A DNA stretch of 64,000 nucleotides from Stentor roeselii (taxonomy: Eukaryota; Ciliophora; Heterotrichea; Heterotrichida; Stentoridae), in the NCBI GenBank assembly GCA_006503475.1, contig RSEH01000072.1, positions 62,001-126,000 on the forward strand, written 5' to 3'. This document shows positions 9,340 through 17,146 of the stretch, piece after piece. The position numbers and the translations under genes were made by a program. The stretch's first letter is position 1. The number at the start of each line of letters is the position of its first letter. The notes below the pieces were generated by a model. The model was not told where the DNA came from, ran no database searches, and saw only the letters and a list, made by a program, of their open reading frames with translations.

Positions 9340-10488
9340 TTAAAACACCAAACAACTTCTTTTATTCTTCTTCCCTTTCGGACAACACAAGCCACATCCA
9401 TCCTCAGGTTGAGAAACAGTATAAACCCGAGTGGTATCAGAATAAACAGTCTTAAACCCTGCAGTAATTTGAGCAAGTTGAATATTGATGCAATCAACAT
9501 CTTGAGCCTTTTTCTTAAAAGCGTTTTCAACAAACTTCTTCCTGGAGCAAAGCCAGTTCTTCAGATTATCCAAAGTAGCAACGAAAGCCGTGACAGTAAA
9601 GCCGATCTTTGGAGGTTCACTCATGGTCCCTTGGTCCATAACTTCATATCTTTCCCTTCCTCCTAAAGCGACGAGTCCATCTTCGACCCAGAATTTTTCA
9701 TTTTGTTTCGATCCCAGCACATATCTGAGCACATCCAAGTCAACATGGGCTATTTCCAGGCTTTTTCCTTTAAAATGCTGTAAAAGCTCAACTCTTACTG
9801 TCAGTTCCTTGCTGTTTAGCTTGCTTTGTAAGAATTACAATTGAAAATCAGAATTCCAAATCGCTTGATTTCGATCTACATCCACACGATGGGTCTCGAA
9901 ATACTCATGACCGTTCGTGATTTTCATTGAAAAACCTTCAAAACCTTCGTCAAAAGCCATGCAAAGGTCTGACAGTTCTGCGAAGTGAAGGTTTAAAGCA
10001 ACAGTCAAGAATTCAGGGTGCAAATCACATTCTTTAGTATACGACGAGTTTGTCTGAAAAGTCAAAAACTCCTGTTCCGAGTCTTTCCCATTAAAACAAC
10101 AGCTATTCGCAGCTTTGATAACTTCATCAGTAGACTCAAGTATTTTTTTCTTCCTAACCCTTACAATTTCTTCCGAAATTTTAATCTTTCTGACGAGTTC
10201 AGAGTGAGTTTTAAACAAAGTTCTTGCCATGACAGTGAAAAAACTTTCACTAATTAAAAATTACAGAGATTTCGTTCCAAGTGGAGAAGACGGGACCTGT
10301 TCCCAGATTTTTTTAATTTCTGGCAAAGCATGTTGACAATCTCTGTTAAAGTACCAAACATGCAGGTCCGAGTAGTTAATCATCAAGTTTTTTCCTTCAT
10401 TCGTCTCAACTTTCATCGACTTGATAAACTCTTCGATGTAAGATTGGACCACCTTAAGGAAGAGGTCTTCGTTTTGAACGCTGGTCAT
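9340..10488 (-). CDS. Unknown protein with C-terminal CaaX prenylation motif, three exons
   Basis: Three open frames join through two 15-nt introns, 10250-10264 (GTAATTTTTAATTAG, phase 2) and 9824-9838 (GTAATTCTTACAAAG, phase 2), to give 372 residues. The joins stay in frame and each unspliced version stops at once. No domain is recognised. The middle and C-terminal parts look beta-rich (KELTVRVELLQHF, KIGFTVTAFVATLDNL) and could be C2-like. The last residues, KGKKNKRSCLVF, are a polybasic run plus a CaaX box (CLVF), as in Ras/Rho proteins, so prenyl membrane anchoring is likely. The start at 10488 follows AATTAAGAA. Confidence 0.75.
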
Positions 10489-10504
10489 TTCTTAATTTCA
10501 AGAT

Positions 10505-10909
10505 TTAATTAAAATATCGAAGTTTTACTCGAGTATTTGCTCTGGCTTTCAACATTGGCAAGACACTTAAAGCCTTTAAGGCTGGAGTTTCTTCTTTTAT
10601 TGCAGATTTGTTTGAAAGGGTTGTGAAGGGTGATGAGAGTTCTCGTGATTTTTCTTTAAGTCTTGTGATTGAAGGAGAAAAAAAAATGTGATCTGAAAGC
10701 TTTTTTCTTCTAAATGAATCTGGATTTTTTGATGGCAACATCAGGTGAATGGGTTTTGATTGAATCATCTTCGTTATACTGTTAAGATGAATACTTGACC
10801 TTATTCGACTATCTGACAATTTTAATTTACGAGAAGGAAATTTATGGACTTCTATTGCACGAGGCTTCAGTTTTTCCATGCTGAAACATTTTAGTTGAGT
10901 AACATTCAT
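10505..10909 (-). CDS. Hypothetical small basic protein
   Basis: 134 residues, rich in Lys, Arg and Ser, with no recognised domain or membrane segment. It begins at an ATG in ACAATAAATG context, the start pattern common here, and ends 16 nt before the CaaX-protein start on the same strand. It is divergent from the RING-H2 gene across 136 nt. It is probably disordered. Nothing more can be said. Confidence 0.6.
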   Translation of the reverse strand: MNVTQLKCFSMEKLKPRAIEVHKFPSRKLKLSDSRIRSSIHLNSITKMIQSKPIHLMLPSKNPDSFRRKKLSDHIFFSPSITRLKEKSRELSSPFTTLSNKSAIKEETPALKALSVLPMLKARANTRVKLRYFN

Positions 10910-11045
10910 TTATTGTCTCCAGACATAATTTCACATTAGACTATGAAACACTGGCAAATCCATCTTAGTTCAAAGAAAGCCTTTCTTCATCTGATTTAAA
11001 ATAATTGAAAGCCATCAAAGCTGGTCTCTTCAAACCCGTATATAA

Positions 11046-11414
11046 ATGGAGAGAAATTTCATTTCAAGGCCTTTATCAAGAGTGCACCCGTCAGCACTGC
11101 TCATTAAAGTGCTGGTTAGTGAACTGAGTGCTAGTCCTCAGTCATTTCAACCTTCTACTGCTTTAGCTTCATTAGCGGAAAGTCTTTCGGATTCTGAGCT
11201 TCAACTTAAGCCTCACCCGCTCTCATCGCATGGCCGAGGTTCAATACAATTTGTTGAAGAGTCGAATGAACTGTGCTCTATTTGCAAAGAAGATATGAAA
11301 CTTTCATCATCACTGCTTCCTTGCTCGCACATTTTTCACTCAGAATGTCTCGAGCATTGGTTCCAAGGCCACAGCACATGTCCAATCTGCCGAAAGAACA
11401 TCGACTATTATTAA
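11046..11414 (+). CDS. RING-H2 finger protein, likely E3 ubiquitin ligase
   Basis: 122 residues. The C-terminal RING-H2 is complete, with Cys77, Cys80, Cys93, His95, His98, Cys101, Cys112 and Cys115 (CSIC...CSHIFHSEC...CPIC). It also has the Trp in EHWF that helps contact the E2. The N-terminal 70 residues are Ser-rich without a domain or membrane segment, so it is likely soluble. The start is ATATAAATGG. It is convergent with the uS10 gene across 34 nt. Confidence 0.9.
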   Translation: MERNFISRPLSRVHPSALLIKVLVSELSASPQSFQPSTALASLAESLSDSELQLKPHPLSSHGRGSIQFVEESNELCSICKEDMKLSSSLLPCSHIFHSECLEHWFQGHSTCPICRKNIDYY

Positions 11415-11448
11415 TGTAACATAAGTCTTATTCGAATAACTAAATTCA

Positions 11449-11811
11449 TTAAACGTCAGTGAAATGAAGCTCGACCTCAACGCCTGGCTCAATGGTAAAG
11501 TCAGTGACTTTCTTAATATACTCCGCCGGAGAGATGAGGTTTACTACTCGTTTGTGAATTCGCATCTCGTACCTATCAAAAGTCTGAGTTCCGTTGCCAC
11601 AAGGACTTCTTCTCACTGTGACTCTCAAGATCTTTGTTGGGTGACGCACTGGGCCGATCACTTTCAGGTTTTCTTTCTTCGCTGAAGCGATCAGCTTCGA
11701 CGTTGTTGCTTCGAGAACTGCCAACTTGGTAGAAGTCAGTGTAAAGCGAATCTTTTGGGGCTTTGACTGGGTGTCTTCTCCCTTTCCTTTGCCTTTTTCT
11801 AAATCTGCCAT
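11449..11811 (-). CDS. RPS20: 40S ribosomal protein uS10 (S20)
   Basis: 120 residues from ATG 11811. The frame is open a little further 5' but without an ATG. The body matches eukaryotic uS10 throughout: KIRFTLTSTKLAVLEATTSKLI, GPVRHPTKILRVTVRRSPCGNG, DRYEMRIHKRVVNL, and the C-terminus TIEPGVEVELHFTDV. It sits in the head of the small subunit and binds 18S rRNA. A Lys/Gly-rich N-terminal tail precedes the conserved core. A TTTATAAAG element lies just upstream on the coding strand. Confidence 0.97.
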   Translation of the reverse strand: MADLEKGKGKGEDTQSKPQKIRFTLTSTKLAVLEATTSKLIASAKKENLKVIGPVRHPTKILRVTVRRSPCGNGTQTFDRYEMRIHKRVVNLISPAEYIKKVTDFTIEPGVEVELHFTDV

Positions 11812-12070
11812 GCTAGCCACTCTTTATAAATGGTGGTCTTTTGAGATTCTTGGGTTTTTCTTGGATTAGATGTTTGGAGATTTGAAGGTTTGGAAGGGGA
11901 TTGAAGGGATTTGGATTTATTTTGAGGGTGAATGGTTGAAGGAATTTTAGTGATGGGATTGGATGATTTTTTGATGGCGGGTTTAGGATTTTGTTTGGGG
12001 TTTTGGGGGATTTATTGGAAGGGTTTTGAAAAGATTGGGAAGATGTTTTGGGGATTTTTGGTTTGGTAGG

Positions 12071-12488
12071 GTTTTGATTGTTATTAGGGTATATTAGGAT
12101 AATCTGGGGAGTGATTTTAAAAGAGTTTTGATTGTTATTAGGTTATTCTGGGGATTGAGTTTAAAAGAGTTTTTATTGTTATTAGGGTAAATTAGGTTAT
12201 TCTGGGGATTGACTTTTGAAAGAGTTTTGATTGTTATTAAGTTAAATTAGGTTATTCTGGGGATAGACTTTAGAAGATTTTTATTGTTATTAGGGTAAAT
12301 TAGGTTATTCTGGGGATTGAATTTGAAAGAGTTTTGATTGTTATTAGGGTAAATTAGGTTATTCTGGGGATTGACTTTGAAAGAGTTTTGATTGTTATTA
12401 AGTTAAATTAGGTTATTCTGGGATAGACTAAAAAGGGTTTTGATTGTTATTAGGTTAAATTAGGTTATTCTGGGGATAGACTTAAAAA
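12071..12488. repeat. Minisatellite, eight copies, period about 54 bp
   Basis: Units begin with GTTTTGATTGTTATTA at about 12071, 12125, 12169, 12224, 12277, 12331, 12385 and 12437. Each continues with AGGGTAAATTAGGTTATTCTGGGGAT and a short purine-rich end. The second unit is about 44 bp because it lacks the GTAAATTA part. The array starts in GT-rich intergenic DNA and runs into the 3' end of the minus-strand gene at 12465. That gene's last codons (SLSPE and stop) are therefore repeat sequence. The region 11812-12070 upstream is GT-rich with no gene seen. Confidence 0.93.
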
Positions 12489-13307
12489 TGATAAGAATTT
12501 GCTCAGAGTGGAAGAGAGATGGTCCATTTCTTGTTCTAGTGTTGTTATTTTTGAGTCTTGGTCAGCTTGGTACCTGGAAAATCTTTCCTTTAGTGCAGTG
12601 TACTCTTTTACGATAATCTTATTATCTTCCTCAAGCATCGCGTTTTTACTAGCGAGTCTTTTTTCGATTTCAGAAGTATCATCAAGGCAATTCTTCAATC
12701 TTCTATTTTCTCTAGTTAAACACATCACATCACTTGAAAGTTTTTTCTTATTTTCCTTCAATTTTTCATACTTTTCTCTGATTTTCCTGAAATCTTCTTG
12801 ATTTTCTCTGCAATTTTCACATCGAAAATGATTATTTTTATGCTTAAAAACCGGCGGGTTGTTTTCATTTTGATCAGAAAAAAATATTTCATCCTGATTT
12901 CGAACAACTCTCTTTAAATCATCTTTCAACTCCTTTACCTGCAGAGTCCATTTTTCCTTTTCTTTTTCATGGTCTTCCTCTTCTTTTCGAATCATTTTCA
13001 ACATTAAGAGGTTTTGTTTTTCCAATTCCTTCACTTTTTCCCAGTATTCTTCTTCTTTTTCTTTATTTTTTTTGGGTTCAAAACTTGGATCTTTTAATTT
13101 TCTTGAAGATTTTCTGATCTTTTCTTCTACTTCACTTCGAACGACGTCCATTTCGGCAAGAAGATTTTTTAGGTTCTTGCTTGAGGAAAATTGAAGAGTT
13201 CCTGATGTGAACTCTCGAGTAGATAAAAATCCTTCAGTTCTTTCGTCAATCATTTGAGGTTTGGAGAAGTCTAAAGGTGGAAGGAGAGGACTTTTTGATC
13301 GGGACAT
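12465..13307 (-). CDS. Coiled-coil protein of unknown function
   Basis: 280 residues. Residues 1-50 are Ser/Pro-rich, and most of the remainder is charged heptad sequence (for example KEKEEEYWEKVKELEKQN and RRLKNCLDDTSEIEKRLASK). There is a short CENCRENQ pair of cysteines near the middle, with no full zinc site. A cytoskeletal or basal-body role is possible but not shown. The last five residues and the stop are encoded by the end unit of the 54-bp minisatellite, so the C-terminus may have been set by repeat expansion. Confidence 0.75.
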   Translation of the reverse strand: MSRSKSPLLPPLDFSKPQMIDERTEGFLSTREFTSGTLQFSSSKNLKNLLAEMDVVRSEVEEKIRKSSRKLKDPSFEPKKNKEKEEEYWEKVKELEKQNLLMLKMIRKEEEDHEKEKEKWTLQVKELKDDLKRVVRNQDEIFFSDQNENNPPVFKHKNNHFRCENCRENQEDFRKIREKYEKLKENKKKLSSDVMCLTRENRRLKNCLDDTSEIEKRLASKNAMLEEDNKIIVKEYTALKERFSRYQADQDSKITTLEQEMDHLSSTLSKFLSFLSLSPE

Positions 13308-13425
13308 TTAAAATTATGGAAATTTTATCTAAAAATGATTAAAGGACGAGTTAAGGTTAGAATTTATCATTTGATTTAGCATGATTCAACTTAGCATCTT
13401 TCTAAAATAAAATATTTTCAATAAA

Positions 13426-13540
13426 TTACTCAGTTGATTGAATTCCTCAGTTGATTAAAATTCTCAGTTGATTGAATTACTCAGTTCATTCAACTACTCA
13501 TTCAATCAACTACTCATTTCATTCAACAACTCATTTTATC
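13426..13540. repeat. Degenerate short tandem repeat, unit about 17 nt
   Basis: Some seven units of the type ACTCAGTTGATTGAATT, drifting to CTACTCATTCAATCAA. They lie between the coiled-coil gene start at 13307 and the selenoprotein W start at 13585. Neighbouring units differ at one to four positions. No coding potential. Confidence 0.75.
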
Positions 13541-13584
13541 TTTAAACTAAATAATATCCATAATCCTCGATTTCATCCATATAA

Positions 13585-13848
13585 ATGGAAAGGAACAAGA
13601 AAGTAAAAGTCAGTATATGCGGAGGATGAGGCTATATGGGCAAAGTCATGCAGGTCAGAACTTTAATCGTAGAAGACCTGCACCTGACAGACGACCAGCT
13701 AGAGTTCGCCAGGTTGCCATCCCAGGGGATCAAAGTCGAGCTGATCGAAGGTTCATCAAGTCAGGTCCTCTTAGAAAGAAGTGGTGCGGGTTTCTACAAG
13801 TCGACGACTCCAGCTGAAGTAGCGGAGCTGCTCAAGCCACACTTTTAA
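13585..13848 (+). CDS. SELENOW: Selenoprotein W (Rdx family), UGA read as selenocysteine
   Basis: Reading from ATG 13585 (CATATAAATGG context), the frame passes through one TGA at 13627-13629 and stops at 13848, giving 87 residues. The start reads VKVSICGG-U-GYMGK, which is the SelW/SelT/SelH family motif CxxU followed by GY. The rest (LPSQGIKVELIEGSSSQ...FYKSTTPAEVAELLKPHF) fits the thioredoxin-like fold of SelW and its usual length of 85-90. The Sec is residue 15. A matching SECIS lies just 3' of the stop. A plain ORF search starts at the internal ATG 13636 and loses the redox motif. SelW is a small cytosolic redox protein. A Cys-containing or stop-terminated reading is unlikely given the motif, the SECIS and the start context together. 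Confidence 0.92.
13627..13629 (+). other. SELENOW: Selenocysteine (UGA) recoding codon
   Basis: In-frame TGA between GGA and GGC at the redox-active position of the CxxU motif. Translation needs Sec-tRNA, SBP2 and the SECIS downstream. TGA is also a true stop in this window (51182-51184 on plus; 38563-38565 on minus). Confidence 0.9.
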
Positions 13849-13857
13849 ACAAGACAA

Positions 13858-13903
13858 GCGTCAAGTGAAGGTCGGTTCAAAAACCTGAGGCGATCTGAGA
13901 TGC
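13858..13903 (+). promoter_or_regulatory. SECIS element in the SELENOW 3' UTR
   Basis: Found 9 nt after the stop. Helix I is GCGTC (13858-13862) with GATGC (13899-13903). The SECIS core is GTGA (13865-13868) opposite TGA (13896-13898), which allows the tandem G-A/A-G pairs. Helix II is AGGTCG (13869-13874) with CGATCT (13891-13896), extended by UU/C pairs across one mismatch. The apical loop holds AAAAA from 13879, ten nt after the core, the distance usual for eukaryotic SECIS elements. The core is GUGA, a rarer variant of AUGA. Folding was done by eye. Confidence 0.85.
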
Positions 13904-13935
13904 GATAATAATTGAATGGGTTAATATTTGAAAAT

Positions 13936-14238
13936 ATGAGGACTGTTCTCGGGTCTTATGATAGTCAAAAGTACCAAATCATCCTGAATAAGATGAAAGA
14001 CGAACAGAGGATACTTGAACTTGAAGAGATGATTGATAGTGAAAGGATTAAAAGATCTGCTCTTGAACAGGAAGCGAGACTGTTGGTGCAGCAGATTAAG
14101 TTGATTAGGGATAAACCTATTCTTGTTGATAAGTATCGAGGAACGTCTTTGCCGAAGTATTACCCTGAAAAAAGCCCTTTTAGAGAAAAGGCAGTTATTA
14201 GGAATACGATTTTGTCAACTTCTTTTAATGATTTTTAG
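13936..14238 (+). CDS. Hypothetical protein, short coiled coil
   Basis: 100 residues from ATG 13936. The frame is open upstream only from a TTG. The middle part (ILELEEMIDSERIKRSALEQEARLLVQQIKLI) is a helical coiled coil. The C-terminus is basic and Pro/Tyr-containing. No family is recognised. The start lies 33 nt after the SECIS of the preceding gene, so the two transcripts are nearly adjacent. Confidence 0.6.
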   Translation: MRTVLGSYDSQKYQIILNKMKDEQRILELEEMIDSERIKRSALEQEARLLVQQIKLIRDKPILVDKYRGTSLPKYYPEKSPFREKAVIRNTILSTSFNDF

Positions 14239-14683
14239 ACTGTTATTTAAATAGTTGATTTTTGTTGTATCTTTTAAGAATGGTTTCTTTTGTATTGAGT
14301 TTTAAGGTTGTTTAGGTGAGATAATTAGAATATTTTGATAAGAAATTTTAAATTTGTACAGATTCTTTAAAGATCAAGGTGTATTACTATTGAAATTTTT
14401 AAATCTTGTTTAAAGATTGATATTTTAAGGCAAAATTTTCAATATTATTTATTTAAGATTGGTTATGGAAGTTTAAATCTTGTTGGAGACTCTTTGATTT
14501 AGATGAAGTTATGCAGAATAAGCTAAACTATGCTAAAATTATGCTCTAGAAATCAATAAATTTAACTAAATTTAACCACGATAATAACAGTAAGCAACCC
14601 TCCTAAGTATCCCTTCCTTCAACCATAACAAAAACTCATGTAATCCCAACAATTTAATCATCTCTAAACTGTTAAAACAATAA
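14239..14683. other. AT-rich intergenic stretch, nothing seen
   Basis: 445 nt between two plus-strand genes. No open frame, tRNA-like box or repeat is visible. The last 150 nt become A/C-rich on the plus strand, as upstream of other plus-strand starts here. Confidence 0.5.
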
Positions 14684-15655
14684 ATGGATGACTGTTTAAA
14701 ACTTGTTCAAGTAACCTTCAGCTAGTTGGAATCCCAAATAAAGCGTCTAAAGTTATCAATATCCCAAGAAACCCAAAGTCTCGAAAGAGTAAAATCCCAG
14801 TTAACAATGACCAACAACCAAACCGACACTCTCCAAAAAGAAATCGATCAAACCCACGACCTTCTTCAACAATGCAATGAAAATTTCACAGTCCAATTCT
14901 GTACAAATCTTCGTTCAATAAAAGCACCTTCTTCTCTGATCTGCGAAATAAGCGACAAGTTTCTTCTGATCCTGGACATAAAAGATCGATCCTGGAAGAA
15001 CTTCAAAAGACTGACAAAAAATTTAGTTTCTTTTAAAAGTCTCGTCCTTTTCGCACAGTCTCAGTTCTTAACAGATTCAATAATAAATGAAATCCTTCCT
15101 TTGTGGAAAGTTCAAAGTCTCTATCGGGCCAAACTGATAAATTTCCCTTCATATCATGTCTTGTTGGACTGGATTGGCTTGATCGTTGAACTAAATTTGA
15201 AGAAAGAAATGGTTTTTTCTTCAATGAAAAGAGCCCCGGAACTAGAAAAGTCAATAAAAATTAAAGAAAAAACTATTTGTTCTTTGAAAACTGAAGCGAA
15301 AATCGCAGAAAAAAGTTATTTTGAACTTAAAAAAAAGATTAAAGAATCTGAAATTGAAGATTGCTCTGAGTCTAGTCATACCTCGAAACACTTTGCATTT
15401 CAGAGTGACCAGGAAAGGGTGGATAAACATATTTATGTATCGGCTGTTAATAAAGGGACTGCATCTGGAGGACTTATGCAGAAAATGCCGATGTCTTCTT
15501 TGGAAAAGTCGATGATTCCTTCGATTTCGCCGAATTTCTCGTCGATTAATTTGTATGGAGAAATTCCTGTGCATAGGGACTATGAGGATAAAATTGTTTA
15601 TGAAGGGAGAGCTGAAACAGTTGGATGTTGTAGTATAAGATTTTTGTGTTTTTAA
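14684..15655 (+). CDS. Coiled-coil protein of unknown function, one intron
   Basis: A nine-codon first exon (14684-14710, CAATAAATGG start) is followed by a 15-nt intron at 14711-14725 (GTAACCTTCAGCTAG, phase 0) and one long exon, giving 318 residues. Without splicing the frame would have no ATG near its 5' end. Residues 8-60 are coiled coil (LKLSISQETQSLERVKSQL). The middle part (SLVLFAQSQFLTDSIINEILPLWKVQSLY) is helical, and a second coiled coil follows near 195-230. The tail is Ser-rich and ends with CCSIRFLCF. The pattern loosely recalls the dynein stalk region, but I would not assign it. Confidence 0.75.
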
Positions 15656-15732
15656 TCAATGATAATTTATATATTTTATGAATGTGCTGGCACATGTTAA
15701 ATTTAAATAAGCAGAAAAAATGATTATAAAGA

Positions 15733-16029
15733 ATGAAAAAAGCGAATAAAAAACCTGCAAGAAGCCAAAGCTCACAGCTCTCAATGAAAAGTAGAGTAAA
15801 AGCTGATAAAAGCATAAACGATATCGAAATCATCCTGGGTGAATGTTGTAAAGACCTCGATGATGACACTTTGCAAATCGGAATAAACCCTTTACCAACT
15901 CCAGCATTTGTCCACTTCGAAGCCTGCAATTTAGACACTCCAAGAGTGAACTTCTGCCCAGGTATGGCCCCAGGTATAAAGCTAAAGGCAAAAGAAATGA
16001 TGGGAAGAGTTAGAAATAATGAGACATAA
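15733..16029 (+). CDS. Hypothetical small protein
   Basis: 98 residues from an ATG preceded by TATAAAGA. The N-terminus is Lys/Ser-rich. The centre (INDIEIILGECCKDLDDDTLQIG) is acidic with a Cys pair. No family is recognised. It lies 77 nt after the preceding gene and is convergent with the Rab11-like gene 108 nt away. Confidence 0.6.
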   Translation: MKKANKKPARSQSSQLSMKSRVKADKSINDIEIILGECCKDLDDDTLQIGINPLPTPAFVHFEACNLDTPRVNFCPGMAPGIKLKAKEMMGRVRNNET

Positions 16030-16137
16030 GATAACCCTCATAATTTTCAACCTAATATAACAATTTTCAAATTTATCATTAATATTTCTAATGAAATCAC
16101 TTTCGTCTATAATTAAAATTATCTCTTAACACTTATC

Positions 16138-16773
16138 TTAACAACAGATGCCTTTCTTAATTTTCTGAAAATACCCTTCATTCTCATTCTCATCTACAAA
16201 GCTCAATTTACTCGTCGATCTTTTCGACTCCAAAAAAGGATGCGCAAGAGACTTATAAACAGTTTCAACCATTTTCAAAAAACTTTCCTGAATCCCTTCA
16301 CCAGACAAGGCAGAAACTTCAAAAAACATGAAATTATTTCTTGTTGCAAATGAAAGGCCTTCTTCATATGGCACAGCTCTTTCAGCTTTCAAGTCGATTT
16401 TATTGCCCATAAGAGTTACAACAAGAGTTTCAGGAGTGTTTGACCTGATTTCGTTTACCCAGGTTGAGAGACTGTCAAATGATGACCGTTTTGAAATATC
16501 GTAAACTAGAATTGCCCCTACTGCAGCTCGATAGTAAGCTGAGGTTATTGCTTTGTATCTGTCTTGACCCGCTGTGTCCCAGATTTGAACAATTGTTTTT
16601 TTCTTGTTGAATTCTAAAACTTTTTGCGAAAATTCTACCCCGATTGTTGTTCGGGAATCTGGGTCGAATGCGTCTTGAGTTATGCGAAGGATTATGTTTG
16701 ACTTGCCTACTCCCCAGTCGCCAATAAGAATAACCTTAAACAAATGTTCATAAAGTTCTCCCATACTAATCAA
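16138..16773 (-). CDS. Rab11-like small GTPase with an altered P-loop
   Basis: 211 residues, or 208 if started at the second ATG (16764). All five G motifs are present: GDWGVGKS (residues 18-25), TTIGVEF, WDTAGQDRY, GNKID and SAL. The stretch YKAITSAYYRAAVGAILVYDI closely follows Rab11, and the C-terminus GICC is a double-cysteine prenylation site. Rab11 proteins act in recycling-endosome and Golgi traffic and, in ciliates, at the contractile vacuole. Oddly, residue 20 is Trp where Rabs have Ser or Gly; this position aligns with Ras Gly12. The switch II Gln is retained. GTP hydrolysis or GAP response may be altered. Confidence 0.9.
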   Translation of the reverse strand: MISMGELYEHLFKVILIGDWGVGKSNIILRITQDAFDPDSRTTIGVEFSQKVLEFNKKKTIVQIWDTAGQDRYKAITSAYYRAAVGAILVYDISKRSSFDSLSTWVNEIRSNTPETLVVTLMGNKIDLKAERAVPYEEGLSFATRNNFMFFEVSALSGEGIQESFLKMVETVYKSLAHPFLESKRSTSKLSFVDENENEGYFQKIKKGICC

Positions 16774-16813
16774 TAATAATCCATCCTTACCAAATAAACC
16801 CTAAAAAAAATCA

Positions 16814-17140
16814 TTAACTATTCTCACCCGTTTCTCTCATCTGAAAAGCTTTCCACCCAATAATGAACAAAACAGTCAAAATGCCAGCAATATAAATCGA
16901 CAAGCGATTATTCTTCTGTTGTAACATATTTTCAAACTTTCCATAAACCCCAGTAACACTTCCCTTTCCCTTATCAAAAGCCGAGTGAAGTCCATCTAAA
17001 AAGCCATTAGAAGCTTTTAAATCTTCATGAATATTTTCAGCCGAGTTCCTAATTTCCTGAACTTGAGTATACAAAACATTAATCTTAAAGTTGTTGTTTT
17101 TTTCCATACTCTCCTCAAGTACTTTATCCCTTTTTCTCAT
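16814..17140 (-). CDS. Bet1/Sft1-like Qc-SNARE, tail-anchored
   Basis: 108 residues, or 97 if started at the second ATG (17107). A SNARE-like heptad region spans about residues 38-85 (ENIHEDLKASNGFLDGLHSAFDK). It is followed by a single C-terminal membrane anchor (IYIAGILTVLFIIGWKAF) and a short tail, as in Bet1 and Sft1, which are 95-120 residues. It would act in ER-Golgi vesicle fusion. At the place where I align the zero layer, the residue is Ala (HSAFD) where human BET1 has Gln (DSQFD). The start codon at 17140 is only 6 nt from the divergent start at 17147. Confidence 0.7.
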   Translation of the reverse strand: MRKRDKVLEESMEKNNNFKINVLYTQVQEIRNSAENIHEDLKASNGFLDGLHSAFDKGKGSVTGVYGKFENMLQQKNNRLSIYIAGILTVLFIIGWKAFQMRETGENS

Positions 17141-17146
17141 ATTTAT

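Noticed and set aside
12071-12488. Telomeric or subtelomeric repeat
   Set aside because: The unit is 54 bp and not a short G-rich telomere repeat; the array sits between two genes.
13617-13817. 66-residue Arg-rich frame over SELENOW
   Set aside because: Alternative frame of the SelW gene; it lacks a family match, while the SelW frame has motif, start context and SECIS.
14726-15655. Dynein heavy-chain stalk fragment
   Set aside because: The helical pattern is only loosely similar, and the gene is complete at 318 residues with its own start and stop.
17027-17146. 40-residue N-terminal extension of the coiled-coil gene
   Set aside because: It overlaps the SNARE gene antisense, and the ATG at 17147 has the better context.
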